A stretch of 64,000 nucleotides of DNA from Erysipelotrichaceae bacterium. GTDB taxonomy: Bacteria; Bacillota_I; Bacilli_A; ML615J-28; CAG-313. Under the pieces are notes generated by a model, which saw nothing but the letters and a program-made list of their open reading frames with translations, was not told where the DNA came from and did not search any database. Within the stretch, counting starts at the first letter, position 1, and every line of letters begins with the position of its first letter. The stretch covers positions 1-64,000 of the forward strand of contig SVBG01000008.1 in NCBI GenBank assembly GCA_015059015.1, given 5' to 3'. Positions 27,152-37,516 of this stretch are shown here, piece after piece. The position numbers and the translations under genes were made by a program.

Positions 27152-27190
27152 AAAGGTGAAAAAATGCCAGACAATGTCTAGCAAATCTGA
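27152..27190. repeat. palindromic intergenic repeat, copy 3
   Basis: AAAGGTGAAAAAATGCCAG with core GCCAGACAATGTCTAGC. It shares GGTGAAAAA and the CAGACA..TGTCT core with copies 1 and 2, but lacks the outer right arm. Confidence 0.6.
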
Positions 27191-27346
27191 AAGTTTAAAT
27201 ATAAATTTTATAAGAATTTATTTGTTTTAAAATGATAAATAATATTTATTATATTGATTTTTAATTGAATTATATAAAAAAGTATAAATTAAAAAAATTA
27301 AATATAATTATATTTTATTAAAGAACAAAAGAACAATTTAAAGAAC

Positions 27347-27375
27347 TTTAAAAAATAATGATTTTAGTGTATAAT
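27347..27375 (+). promoter_or_regulatory. likely promoter of the XRE/LRR gene
   Basis: TTTAAA (27347-27352), a 17-bp spacer and TATAAT (27370-27375). Because the -10 box lies inside the longest open frame, translation must begin downstream of it, supporting ATG 27403. Confidence 0.5.
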
Positions 27376-27402
27376 GGTAGTGATGAAAGGAAAAGTGGCA
27401 TC

Positions 27403-29634
27403 ATGGAATTTAAAGATCGACTTAAGAGCTTAAGAAGTAAAAAAAATATTTCTCAACAACAGCTTGCAGATGAACTGCATATTTCTAGAAGTGTTATTGC
27501 GAAATGGGAAACAGGTATTGCACTCCCAAATGATGAGTATTTATGTGAACTTGCTAAATATTTTGATATAAAAAAAGAAGAATTAATTGATAATTATAAA
27601 ACAGAAACTGTTATTGTTAATAAAAGTAAATCAATTAGCAATTTAAAGAAAATTATTATTTGTTTAAGTAGTGTGTTTGTTGTTATAATTGTTTGTATTG
27701 TTGCTTGTATTATTTTAGCTAATAAAGATAAGACTTATAATTTAAGTGATGATATTAATAATATTGGTAAAAATTATGATATTATTATTCTTGATAATGA
27801 TGATGACTATTTATTCTCTTTTGATAAAGATGTATTGAATGATATACACAAACGTATTATTGATGATTTATTTAGTATTAAATATCATGATAAAGCAAGT
27901 AAGTGTTTTGATAAGAATTATTCTATTTGTTTAAGAGGAATAAATGAAATTATTATTAATGAATCATATATTAGTGTTAATAATACAATATATTATATTG
28001 ATAATAGTAAAGACTCTAAAATTATTAAAGAATTAATTGATTTATTAAATCTAAATAATCAATATGAATTTATATATGATAAAAGTGAAGATGCATATAG
28101 TATTAAATCAATTAATGATAAGAATGTTGAAGAAGTTGTAATACCTAGTGAATTAAATTGTAAACAAGTAAAGAAAATTTTACATTCAGCATTTAAAGGA
28201 TTAAATAATGTTAAAAAGATAAAAGTACCTAGTTCGATTGAAATAATAGAAGATTATGCGTTTAGCGATTGTATAGTTTTAGAAGAGTTATATTTACCAT
28301 CAAGTATAAGACGTATTGGACTTGGAATCATTAGTAATTGTAATCGAATAAGAACTTTAGAGATACCATTTGTTGGTGAAGCATTATGGAATGATCAAGT
28401 TTTTTGTTTTGGATATTTATTTAGTACAGGTGGAGTATTATCAAATGAACTTGTACCTAAGAGTTTAAAAAGTGTTAGTATTTTAAATGAAGACAAAATT
28501 GAGGATAATCAGTTTAAAGGATGTAAATATATTGAAACATTTACTATTGGTAGTAGAACTGCAGATATTGGGAGAAATGCTTTTGAAGGTTGTATAGGGT
28601 TAAAAACTTTAAAGATTTTACCTAATTCAATTTTATCTTGCATTGATGAAAATGCCTTTTTAAATACAGATATTGATGATTTATATTATGCACCTGGAGT
28701 AGAGAGATGGTTAAATATAACTTTTATGGGAGCATTTAGTAATCCTTTTGATTATGATATTGAAGACAAAGGTGTAGATGATTTTTTAAGGAATGATTAT
28801 AATCGATTTTTAGCTTTAGAAGATGGAGAGTATTATGAAGTTAGAAATATTGTAATACCTGATAGAATTTATGAAATAAAAGATTATCAATTTATTGGTT
28901 TTACTGGCCTTGAAAGTATCGAATTTAAAAACACAATAACTTTTAGAAGAATCGGCGCAAAAGCTTTTGCGAATACTTCATTAAGTACTTTATATCTTCC
29001 TGAATCACTTACATTTATTGAACCTTATGCATTCTATAATTGTAATAGATTATCGACAATTGATTTACCATATAATTTAAATATTATAGAATCTTATGCG
29101 TTTGCAGAATGTGGTGGTTTAGTAGATGTTGAATTTAATGAAAATATTGAAGCAATTTATCCATATGCATTTTCTGGATGTTATAATTTAAGAGAATTTA
29201 TAGTTCCTGATTCTTGTATATCAATTGGTGAAGGGGTATTAAAAGGATGTTCTTGCATTGAAAGACTTGTTATTCCATTTTTGGTAGGTAGAACTAATAA
29301 TGTTAATGGTGATTACATAAATGATAAATTTGCATCAGCAATTTTTGGAGGAACATCATCAAATTCAAATTCAACTATGATGCCTAAAAGTTTAAAAGAA
29401 TTTATTTTAACAAATGAAACAGATATTCCTGATTATGCTTTTAAGAATTGTAGTTATTTAGAAAAAGTATTTATTCCACTAAGTGTTGAAAAGATGGGAT
29501 ATCATGTATTTGAAAAATGTCCTAATTTAATATTATATTATGAGGGGGATAGTTATCCTTCTGGTTGGAGTGATGAATGGGATTTATGGCATTGTGTATG
29601 TTTAAATTATAATAGATGGTGGGAAAGGTTTTAA
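27403..29634 (+). CDS. XRE-type HTH, transmembrane, leucine-rich-repeat (BspA-like) protein
   Basis: Residues 3-62 are a Cro/CI-type helix-turn-helix (RLKSLRSKKNISQQQLADEL, then SRSVIAKWETG). A single hydrophobic span lies near residues 83-105. The large C-terminal part (from ~230) holds LRR_5/BspA repeats: repeated YAFxxCxxLxxI units such as EDYAFSDCIVLEELYLPSS and ESYAFAECGGLVDVEF. Thus the DNA-binding domain is inside and the repeats outside the membrane. The layout suggests signal transfer from a surface ligand to transcription, a domain combination seen in other gut Bacillota. A lipoprotein gene follows 13 bp later. Confidence 0.75.
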   Translation: MEFKDRLKSLRSKKNISQQQLADELHISRSVIAKWETGIALPNDEYLCELAKYFDIKKEELIDNYKTETVIVNKSKSISNLKKIIICLSSVFVVIIVCIVACIILANKDKTYNLSDDINNIGKNYDIIILDNDDDYLFSFDKDVLNDIHKRIIDDLFSIKYHDKASKCFDKNYSICLRGINEIIINESYISVNNTIYYIDNSKDSKIIKELIDLLNLNNQYEFIYDKSEDAYSIKSINDKNVEEVVIPSELNCKQVKKILHSAFKGLNNVKKIKVPSSIEIIEDYAFSDCIVLEELYLPSSIRRIGLGIISNCNRIRTLEIPFVGEALWNDQVFCFGYLFSTGGVLSNELVPKSLKSVSILNEDKIEDNQFKGCKYIETFTIGSRTADIGRNAFEGCIGLKTLKILPNSILSCIDENAFLNTDIDDLYYAPGVERWLNITFMGAFSNPFDYDIEDKGVDDFLRNDYNRFLALEDGEYYEVRNIVIPDRIYEIKDYQFIGFTGLESIEFKNTITFRRIGAKAFANTSLSTLYLPESLTFIEPYAFYNCNRLSTIDLPYNLNIIESYAFAECGGLVDVEFNENIEAIYPYAFSGCYNLREFIVPDSCISIGEGVLKGCSCIERLVIPFLVGRTNNVNGDYINDKFASAIFGGTSSNSNSTMMPKSLKEFILTNETDIPDYAFKNCSYLEKVFIPLSVEKMGYHVFEKCPNLILYYEGDSYPSGWSDEWDLWHCVCLNYNRWWERF

Positions 29635-29647
29635 AGAGGAGGAAAAA

Positions 29648-31075
29648 GTGAAAAAAGTATTTTTAATTATATTTTTATTAATGTTTTCTATATTAAGTGG
29701 GTGTATTCATATAGGTGATAATAATGAACCAGACGATGATAAACAAGAAGAAACATATGAAGATGGAAAACTATTTTATGATGGACTTGCTGCTCTTAAT
29801 AATAAATATATTAACAAAAATTATGAAGTTGCAATTGATGATAATTTTTATTCTTGTCAGTCATTTTATAAAAATAAAGCAATTGTATTAAAAGATTATA
29901 ATGAGTATTATATAATTGACAATACTGGTAATTATTTAAAAGGTCCATATGATTATATTAGAGTATTTAAACAATTAGATTTATATGTATGTTCTTTAAA
30001 TGGGAGTTGGACTGTACTAAACATAGAATGTAAAGAGATTTGTGATTATGAATTTGAAAGTGTTTCATTTACAGATGTAAATGAATCAAAACTTGATTTG
30101 GAAGGTCTTTTATATGTTAAATATGATGGTTTGTATGGTGCAATCAATAAATTTGGTAATTGGGTAATAGAACCTAAATACACTGATGTGTTTATATTTA
30201 GAGATGGTCTTGCTGATGTTGAAACTGTTGATGGAAGAGCACTTGTTATTGATAAAAAAGATAATATAATTATGGAACTTAAAAAAGAACATAATACTGA
30301 TACAATTGTTTCTTTATCAAGTAATGTATTTATTAAAACAATTAATTATAATAGAACTTATGTAAATAGAATGGGAAATAAGATTCTTTTAGATAACTAT
30401 AGTAATCCAAAGTATTATAGTGATAAGTTTATTCATGTATGGTGCAATAATACGAATGCATCAAATATCTTTATAGATTACGATGGTAAGCAAGTTATTG
30501 ATAAGATTTTTGATAATGTAAGTGAAATTGATCAGTTCCTTATTTGTAGATTTGATTATGAACATTATATTTATGATTTTAATGGTAACCTAGTTATTAA
30601 TAGACCATTTCATTCAATTACAGTAAATAAAGATTATAAGTATATTGAATGTACAAATTATAAAGATTTTATTGATTATAAAGTTGTTGAGAATTTATTT
30701 TATGATTATGATGGAAATTTAATATATGAAAATACTGATTTAAATCCACTAGTAAATAAACAGTTATTTAGATGTAGATATACAAATAAATGTTATTTAA
30801 AATGTGAATATTATGATAATGGGTATAAATATTATATTGAAGAAATAATAGATAAAAAAGTTGTAAGATTAAATGTAGATTCAACAACTATAGTATATAA
30901 TGGTATATTTATTTATCAAGATTACATATCAGATAAATATACAATTAAGGATATTAATAATAATGTCTTATATAATATTTCATCTGGTGGCAGTATAAGA
31001 TTCTATAGTGATGGATATTTTACTTTTAGAGAATCAATTATCTTTGATTTAAATGGCATTAAAGTTTTTGAATAA
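29648..31075 (+). CDS. lipoprotein with WG-type repeats
   Basis: GTG start after an excellent AGAGGAGG site. The signal ends in the lipobox ILSGC. The mature 450 residues contain repeated strands of the WG-repeat kind (YDGLYGAINKFGNWVIEPKY, NGSWTVLNIE, YDGKQVIDKIFDNVSE), a beta-propeller-like module typical of secreted proteins. Function unknown; probably surface exposed. It likely shares a transcript with the upstream HTH/LRR gene. Confidence 0.65.
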   Translation: MKKVFLIIFLLMFSILSGCIHIGDNNEPDDDKQEETYEDGKLFYDGLAALNNKYINKNYEVAIDDNFYSCQSFYKNKAIVLKDYNEYYIIDNTGNYLKGPYDYIRVFKQLDLYVCSLNGSWTVLNIECKEICDYEFESVSFTDVNESKLDLEGLLYVKYDGLYGAINKFGNWVIEPKYTDVFIFRDGLADVETVDGRALVIDKKDNIIMELKKEHNTDTIVSLSSNVFIKTINYNRTYVNRMGNKILLDNYSNPKYYSDKFIHVWCNNTNASNIFIDYDGKQVIDKIFDNVSEIDQFLICRFDYEHYIYDFNGNLVINRPFHSITVNKDYKYIECTNYKDFIDYKVVENLFYDYDGNLIYENTDLNPLVNKQLFRCRYTNKCYLKCEYYDNGYKYYIEEIIDKKVVRLNVDSTTIVYNGIFIYQDYISDKYTIKDINNNVLYNISSGGSIRFYSDGYFTFRESIIFDLNGIKVFE

Positions 31076-31113
31076 AAATTTATACTATTAAGAATTATTT
31101 ATGGGAGAGAAAA

Positions 31114-31983
31114 ATGAAAAAATTTATTTTATTAGTTTTAATGGTTGTTGGAGTATTGATTATGGCATCATGTGATAATAATAAATCATTTAAACCAAAA
31201 ATTATTACAGAAGGTAATGTTGAGTATTTATATATGGGTTCATTACCTAATTCTTTAGTAGAAGATGCAAATTTAATATCTAAATTAGATAAAATTAATG
31301 AAGAAAATGAATTAGGATACATAGAATATAATAAAGAACAATATAAGAAATTAGTAATTGAAACAAGAGAAAATGTACAAATAGATTTTTATACTACTTT
31401 ATATGTTGGAGAAACTTATTATTTTAAGGTAGAACCAATTAAATGGAAAGTTATAAGTAAAACAGACGATTCCTATTTTGTTTTAAGTGATGGATTAATT
31501 GGATATGGTTGGTACTATGATCATGTTTGGGAAAATCAATTTAATATGCATTATAGAGATATTGAAGGGAAAAGAATAGCTCCTAATAATTATGAGTATT
31601 CTACAGTTCGTGCTTGGCTTAATAGTTATGATGGAACTAGTTATGAAGTAGAAAATTATCAAGATAAGGGATTTTATAGTTTTGCGTTTACTGATGAGGA
31701 AAGAAAGTATATAAGTTTATCTAAAATTGATAATTTAGAAGATTACTTTTATTTATTAAGTAAAGAAGAAGTGTTAAATATTGGACTTGAAACACTTAAA
31801 GATGATTTAAAAGCAAGTGATTACTTTTTAGCTTTAGGTGCAGCTGATGATAAGTTTTTCTTACGTACCGCAACTCATGAAGGTAACTATTGTGATACAG
31901 TATATTGGCATGCATCATATGTTGATTCTAGTAATATAGCATATTGTGAATATAAAGCTGTGATGAAAATAAAGTTAAAATAG
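31114..31983 (+). CDS. lipoprotein with a DUF6273-like domain
   Basis: Signal peptide with lipobox IMASC. The mature part has the DUF6273-like arrangement: IKWKVISKTDDSYFVLSDG, YEYSTVRAWLNSYDG, FYSFAFTDEER and FFLRTATHEG. Such domains occur in secreted proteins of low-GC gut bacteria; role unknown. Ribosome site GGGAGAG. Confidence 0.6.
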   Translation: MKKFILLVLMVVGVLIMASCDNNKSFKPKIITEGNVEYLYMGSLPNSLVEDANLISKLDKINEENELGYIEYNKEQYKKLVIETRENVQIDFYTTLYVGETYYFKVEPIKWKVISKTDDSYFVLSDGLIGYGWYYDHVWENQFNMHYRDIEGKRIAPNNYEYSTVRAWLNSYDGTSYEVENYQDKGFYSFAFTDEERKYISLSKIDNLEDYFYLLSKEEVLNIGLETLKDDLKASDYFLALGAADDKFFLRTATHEGNYCDTVYWHASYVDSSNIAYCEYKAVMKIKLK

Positions 31984-31994
31984 AAAGAGAGTTG

Positions 31995-32795
31995 ATGATG
32001 ATGAGAAGATATAGTTTAATATTGATTATTACATTAGTATTATTAATTATTACAAGTTGTGATTTAAATAGTAATAAGAATTTAGTTCTTCCTAAAACAG
32101 TTGAAGAAGTAGAAGTTTTAATAAAAGAGGTACCTAATTGTTATTATGAAATAGAAGAAATAGATAGTGATGAATACGGTGAAAATATTCCAGAAGGTGT
32201 TCAAATGTCATTAATTGGAACAACTATAGATGATTTCTTTGTAGGAATAAGATTTCTTGATGAAGTATCACTTAATAATGGCTATGATAAAATAGTAGAA
32301 GAAATAGAAGAAGCTCTTTATTATGAATTTGAACAAGAGAAAGGTTCAGTTAAGATATATACTAATGATTTATGGATATATGCTGGATCTAAAGATTTTG
32401 TTTCATATTTCGAAGGTGAAAGCGATACATTATTAACAAAAGTAGAATTAGAAGTCCCTCTTGATACAATTGAAAATCGTTTAAAGAGTAATGGTTATGA
32501 TGTAACTATTAATGATGTAAGTGAACATGATGATGAATATATAGAATATGGTTGTCGTAAACTGATTATCGCAACTAATTCTTCATCTAAAGATATTATT
32601 ACAGTTTATCAAATGGAATCTTATAAAAATTGTATAGATTATAGAAATGAACTTATGGATATTCTTGGGGATGAATATTTTGATGAAGTATGCAGTGATT
32701 TAGGCTGGGAGATAAGTACTGCTGGTTGTTGGACATATGCCAATTATGTTTATTTTGGAACAAGAAATGCTGCTAACATTCTAAAAGGTGAATAA
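31995..32795 (+). CDS. lipoprotein of unknown function
   Basis: Three successive ATG codons (31995, 31998, 32001) follow AAAGAGAG; any could start. The signal ends in the lipobox IITSC. The mature part is acidic (many Glu/Asp) with no recognised domain; CSDLGWEISTAGCWTYAN near the end includes two cysteines. It lies 11 bp after the preceding lipoprotein gene. Confidence 0.6.
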   Translation: MMMRRYSLILIITLVLLIITSCDLNSNKNLVLPKTVEEVEVLIKEVPNCYYEIEEIDSDEYGENIPEGVQMSLIGTTIDDFFVGIRFLDEVSLNNGYDKIVEEIEEALYYEFEQEKGSVKIYTNDLWIYAGSKDFVSYFEGESDTLLTKVELEVPLDTIENRLKSNGYDVTINDVSEHDDEYIEYGCRKLIIATNSSSKDIITVYQMESYKNCIDYRNELMDILGDEYFDEVCSDLGWEISTAGCWTYANYVYFGTRNAANILKGE

Positions 32796-32904
32796 AATAA
32801 TAACATTAAAGTTGCATAAAAAGGTTGTTTGTAATATAATAATTTAAAATATTTGTCACTTTTTTGTGAAAAAATTGTTTTATATATGAGGAGGATGTAA
32901 TAAT

Positions 32905-34236
32905 ATGAAGAAAATATTTATTATTTGTTTTATGTTTGTTTTAATGTTTATTACTGGATGTACTGAAGAAACTCCACTTGCACTTATGAAAATGCGTGAA
33001 TTTGATAAAGCAAATTCTTCTGAATTTATTTTAAGTTTAGGTATGGGTAGCGGTGAAATAGAACTATTTAAGTATGGATATAAAGAAAATGAATTTATAT
33101 ATTTAGAAGTTTTACAAGATATTAATATTTGTTATATTACTAATCTTGAAAATAATTATAAATATTATGATGGTTTTATGTGGGATGGAAAAGTTAAATT
33201 ATCTGAAACAGAAGTTAAAGAAGTTAAATTTTTAGATTATATGACTGATTTAACATATTCAGAATATGATACAAGATCATTTATTGATGCTAATTTTGAT
33301 TTAATTAACTTCTTGGAATTATTTGATGTTAATCTTGATGATTATGCAGCAATAGATAAAGAATTATATTCTTCTGCAACATGTAAAGTTATAGTTGAAG
33401 AAGATAAAGTTCTTTCTATTACTATTAAAGTAGAAGATGATTCAATTATTATTGATTCCATTAATTATAATGAAGATGTAACATTTACTCCTGATTTTGA
33501 TAAAGAATATGAAGAAGTATCAACATATGAAGAATATCAATCAAAGTTAAGTGAAGATTTATTAAATATCTTTGGCGGTTCTAAACCAGTTGATACACCT
33601 AAAGGATTAAAAATTCTTAAAAGCTTTGAAAATGCAAACGCACTTGAATTTAATGTTAATTTTGGTTGGGAAAATTCAACAATGACACTTCTAAAATATG
33701 CGTATAAAGAAAATGAATTTGTATATTTAGAAATGTTAGAAATATTTAATTATACAACAATCTATGATTTAGCAAATGGTTATGAATACTACAATGGAAC
33801 TACATGGTCAGGTAGAGTTAAAAATGAATATGATGATCAGTTAAATATTAATATATCTAATTATTTATATAATAACTTATATACTACAGAAGGAAATAAT
33901 ATTTGGATTGATGGAAATATTGATTTATTAAAATTACTAGAAGATATTGGATTTAATCCTACTGATTTTCCATCAGATATGAATGAATTATATCAAAAAG
34001 CGTATTGTCAAGTTTCAATATATAATGATTCAGTTACATCTATTGTTATAAAAATTGAAGATGATATAATTATTATTGATTCAATTAAATATAATAATAA
34101 ATCTACTTTTAAACCTAATTATGATAAGCTTTATGAAAATGTAGAAACTTATGAAGAATTTCAAAATAAAAAATCTGAAGATTTATCAGGCAGTTTTGAT
34201 ACAGATATTTTAATGAAAGATGTAACAAATGATTAA
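32905..34236 (+). CDS. lipoprotein with two tandem homologous halves
   Basis: Lipobox ITGC. The mature protein is an internal duplication of about 200 residues. Paired segments include KYGYKENEFIYLEVLQ and KYAYKENEFVYLEMLE, NYKYYDGFMWDGKVK and GYEYYNGTTWSGRVK, and IIIDSINYNEDVTF and IIIDSIKYNNKSTF. No known domain is recognised. A GAGGAGGAT site precedes the ATG; a terminator follows. Confidence 0.65.
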   Translation: MKKIFIICFMFVLMFITGCTEETPLALMKMREFDKANSSEFILSLGMGSGEIELFKYGYKENEFIYLEVLQDINICYITNLENNYKYYDGFMWDGKVKLSETEVKEVKFLDYMTDLTYSEYDTRSFIDANFDLINFLELFDVNLDDYAAIDKELYSSATCKVIVEEDKVLSITIKVEDDSIIIDSINYNEDVTFTPDFDKEYEEVSTYEEYQSKLSEDLLNIFGGSKPVDTPKGLKILKSFENANALEFNVNFGWENSTMTLLKYAYKENEFVYLEMLEIFNYTTIYDLANGYEYYNGTTWSGRVKNEYDDQLNINISNYLYNNLYTTEGNNIWIDGNIDLLKLLEDIGFNPTDFPSDMNELYQKAYCQVSIYNDSVTSIVIKIEDDIIIIDSIKYNNKSTFKPNYDKLYENVETYEEFQNKKSEDLSGSFDTDILMKDVTND

Positions 34237-34251
34237 GGAATGAAAATGTTA

Positions 34252-34290
34252 AAAGATCCTCCATTTACTAATGGAGGATTTTAATTTTTT
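34252..34290 (+). terminator. intrinsic terminator after the duplicated lipoprotein gene
   Basis: ATCCTCCATT pairs with AATGGAGGAT around a 4-nt loop, followed by a T-rich stretch. Confidence 0.8.
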
Positions 34291-34493
34291 GATTAATAAT
34301 TTTGTCAGTCTTAAGTCAAAGAAATTTAGCATTGTGCATTTTTCAGTTTTATGAAATTACTTATAAATAAATATGCAATAATAAATTTATAAAAAAATAA
34401 TTGCTATAAAAAAATAATAATATTTTTTCAAACTCTTTTAATTTTTATAATAATGTGGTATACTATAGATAACTAGAAATGGAGGATTAGTAA

Positions 34494-35174
34494 ATGAAAA
34501 AATTTTTAACTAGTAAATATTTTTTAGTAATTAGTATTGTTATTATTTTAGTTTTTAATGCTGTATTATTTTTAAGTGTTGCTACTTGGAAAGAAGAACT
34601 TTTTGAACTTGCTTCATTCTGGGCACTTTATGCAAGTGTTATGGTTATGTTTGTTGCATTATTGTTATTAGGTGTATTTACAAATAAGAATATTAAAGGA
34701 CAAAATTTATTTTCAACACTTGTATTACCTGTTTCTTTATTAGGCATTTTACTTGGAATTATTTTATTTTTCTTTGTTGCAAAATTAAAACTTGCACTTG
34801 TATTAATTCCATATATTATTTTTGTTGGAATTATAGTTGTTGGATTTATTACTGGATTTGTTTATCAAAATCATTTAGATAATCTTGAAGTAAAAGTAAC
34901 TAAAGTTATTGATATGAATGGATTAATTGAGTTTTTAATTGATTTACAAAATAAATCAAGAGATGCTAATGTTAAAAATGTTTTAAGTAAATTAATTGAA
35001 AAAGCATCATTTCAAGTAAAAGATGAAGAAAATGTTGAACTAAAAAATATAGAAAAACGTATTTTTGAATATGTTTTATTTATTGAAAAAGATATTAATA
35101 ATAATGCATTTAATAACTTTTTAATGAATGCAGAAAAGTTAGAAAAATTATTAGACAAACGAGGAAATTATTAA
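34494..35174 (+). CDS. membrane protein at the head of an ABC transporter operon
   Basis: A 226-residue protein with four hydrophobic spans in the first ~135 residues (about 8-28, 42-64, 76-98, 101-124), then a soluble helical tail. No family is recognised. ATGGAGGATT precedes the start. It ends 2 bp before the ATPase gene, so it probably belongs to the same transporter unit. Confidence 0.65.
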   Translation: MKKFLTSKYFLVISIVIILVFNAVLFLSVATWKEELFELASFWALYASVMVMFVALLLLGVFTNKNIKGQNLFSTLVLPVSLLGILLGIILFFFVAKLKLALVLIPYIIFVGIIVVGFITGFVYQNHLDNLEVKVTKVIDMNGLIEFLIDLQNKSRDANVKNVLSKLIEKASFQVKDEENVELKNIEKRIFEYVLFIEKDINNNAFNNFLMNAEKLEKLLDKRGNY

Positions 35175-35176
35175 TT

Positions 35177-35890
35177 ATGTTAAAGATTACTAATTACACT
35201 AAAAAATATGATGAAAGAAAGATTGCAGTAAACAATCTTTCTTTAACTGTTGAAAAAGGAGATTTATTTGCTTTTATTGGACATAATGGTGCTGGTAAAT
35301 CAACAACTATTAAATCAATAGCAGGAATTCTTCCTTTTGATGAAGGCGAAATATTAATTGATGGAGTATCAATCGTTAAAGATCCTGTTAAATGTAAAAA
35401 AATGATTGCATATATTCCTGATAATCCAGACCTTTATGAATCACTTACAGGGATTGATTATTTAAATTTTATTAGTGATATTTATGATGTAAGTGTAGAT
35501 AAAAGAAAAACTATTATAGAAAAATATGCAACACTTTTTGGTATTAAAGATGTTCTTAATAACTATATTGGCACATATTCACATGGTATGAGACAAAAAC
35601 TTGCAATTGTAAGTGCTTTAGTACATGAACCTAAACTTTTAATACTTGATGAACCATTTGTAGGGCTAGATCCTCTCGCAGCATATTCTGTTAAAGAAAT
35701 GATGCGTGAGTTTTGTGCAAATGGTGGTGCCATTTTCTTTTCAACACATGTATTAGAAGTAGCAGAAAAGTTATGTAATAAGATTGCAATAATTAAAGAA
35801 GGAAAATTAATTGTAAGTGGTTCAATGGATGAAGTCACTAAAAATGCTAGTTTAGAAGATGTTTTCTTGGAGCTTGCAAATCATGAATAA
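35177..35890 (+). CDS. ABC transporter ATP-binding protein
   Basis: A 237-residue ATPase with Walker A GHNGAGKST near 36, signature YSHGMRQKLAIV near 136 and Walker B LLILDEPFVGLDP near 155, of the ABC-2 exporter group. It powers the permease encoded next, whose ATG overlaps its last codons. Substrate unknown. Confidence 0.9.
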   Translation: MLKITNYTKKYDERKIAVNNLSLTVEKGDLFAFIGHNGAGKSTTIKSIAGILPFDEGEILIDGVSIVKDPVKCKKMIAYIPDNPDLYESLTGIDYLNFISDIYDVSVDKRKTIIEKYATLFGIKDVLNNYIGTYSHGMRQKLAIVSALVHEPKLLILDEPFVGLDPLAAYSVKEMMREFCANGGAIFFSTHVLEVAEKLCNKIAIIKEGKLIVSGSMDEVTKNASLEDVFLELANHE

Positions 35891-37460
35891 ACTACTTTTA
35901 TTACTTAAAACATATGGTAAGATTTATTTAGGATCTATCGCAAGAAGAGGTAATAAAAAAGAAACAATTTCAGGTGGAACTATTGTTTTAGTTATTGGTT
36001 TAGTATTTATGGTAATGTTTACATCAATGTCAATAACTACGATAGAACAATTTTTAGAACTTGATCCACCAGAACCTATTTATGCATTATATGTTCTTAC
36101 ATCAACTGGAATAATCTTTATGTTATTAATTGTTGTATTAAAAGGAACAAATTTTAAAAAATCAAATGACCATGATTTATTATTATCACTTCCTCTTAGT
36201 AAAACAACAATTGTTTTATCTAAAATATTAAAAGATTATTTATTTGATTTAATAGCTTTATTATTAATAATGATGCCTGGTTATGTGTGTTATTATTATT
36301 TAGTAGAAGAAGCAACATTTTTAGTTGTTATTAATGGTTTAATTGTTATTATTTTATTAACCTTTTTATCTAATGCTGTCGCAATTCTTATGAATTTTAT
36401 AATTGCAAAATTTACTAGAAAATTAAAAAATGCAGAAATAATTCAAACACTTGTATCAGTATTTATTACTTTAATATTTATTGTGTTTTATTTTATATTT
36501 AATGTATCACTTACAAATAGTCCTGATTTTGTAGATATATTTGTTAATCTTTATCCAATACAATTAGTTGTAGATGTTATAGCAAATACTGATATATTAA
36601 GTTATTTAATTTTATTTGCAATATGTTTAGTTCCATTTGGTTTAGCAGTCCTATTAGAAGTGTATGATTTTAATCATCAAAACAAAAGTCATACAAATAA
36701 CAATAAAGAATTAGTATTTAAAAATAAAAATGTATTTTTCAGTTTATTTAAGAATGAATCATCTAGATATTTTAGATCAACAATTTATGTGTTAAATACA
36801 ATTATTGGATCATTCTTTATTTTACTTACTGCAGGTCTTTTAGTTGGCTTTGGTAAAGAAAGACTTGAAAGTATGATTATTACATTTATGCCTAATGCTG
36901 ATACATTTATTGAAAATTTAAATGTTATTATAGTACTTGCATTAATGTTGGTATCAGGAACTGTTATTACAACAAGTGCAAGTATTTCAATTGAAGGAAA
37001 ACATTTATGGATATTAAAGGTTCATCCTGTGGATGAAAAGACAGTATTTGCATCTAAAATATTTTTAAATATGTTACTTGGTGGTATTCCATCTATTATT
37101 GCATCTATAATTGTGAGTTTTTCTATTGGTTTTAGTTATTTACCATTCTTATTAATTTTAACACTTACAAATTGTTTATATGCATCAATAATTGGTTTAA
37201 TTTGTAATTTAAAACATTATAAACTTGATTGGAAAGATGAACAAGAGATTGTTAAACAAGGTATGGCAGTGCTTATTGCAATGGGGTTAGCTGTTGTACC
37301 AGGAGTAATTTTAGTGATTGCTTATTTTGCAGGACTAATGAATATTTTAAATCCATTAATTTATTTAAGTATAGCTTGTATTGTAATGATAATTATTGAT
37401 GTATTACTAATAAAATATCTTTTAACTAAAGGTGTAAAGAGATTTAAAGAAATAAATTAA
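35883..37460 (+). CDS. ABC-2-type permease
   Basis: ATG 35883 overlaps the ATPase stop by 8 nt, so translation is coupled; earlier in-frame starts lie within the ATPase. About twelve hydrophobic segments over 525 residues arranged as two halves. The cytosolic start KTYGKIYLGSIARRGNKK and LLSLPLSKTTIVLSKILKDY are typical of large ABC-2 permeases. Substrate cannot be inferred. Confidence 0.75.
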   Translation: MNKLLLLLKTYGKIYLGSIARRGNKKETISGGTIVLVIGLVFMVMFTSMSITTIEQFLELDPPEPIYALYVLTSTGIIFMLLIVVLKGTNFKKSNDHDLLLSLPLSKTTIVLSKILKDYLFDLIALLLIMMPGYVCYYYLVEEATFLVVINGLIVIILLTFLSNAVAILMNFIIAKFTRKLKNAEIIQTLVSVFITLIFIVFYFIFNVSLTNSPDFVDIFVNLYPIQLVVDVIANTDILSYLILFAICLVPFGLAVLLEVYDFNHQNKSHTNNNKELVFKNKNVFFSLFKNESSRYFRSTIYVLNTIIGSFFILLTAGLLVGFGKERLESMIITFMPNADTFIENLNVIIVLALMLVSGTVITTSASISIEGKHLWILKVHPVDEKTVFASKIFLNMLLGGIPSIIASIIVSFSIGFSYLPFLLILTLTNCLYASIIGLICNLKHYKLDWKDEQEIVKQGMAVLIAMGLAVVPGVILVIAYFAGLMNILNPLIYLSIACIVMIIIDVLLIKYLLTKGVKRFKEIN

Positions 37461-37486
37461 CCAGTTTTATTAACTGGTTAATTTCT
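37457..37486 (+). terminator. terminator after the ABC operon
   Basis: TTAACCAGTT pairs with AACTGGTTAA just after the stop codon; the T tract is short. Confidence 0.55.
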
Positions 37487-37516
37487 CATTATATATAAGT
37501 ATTTATATTAATATGT

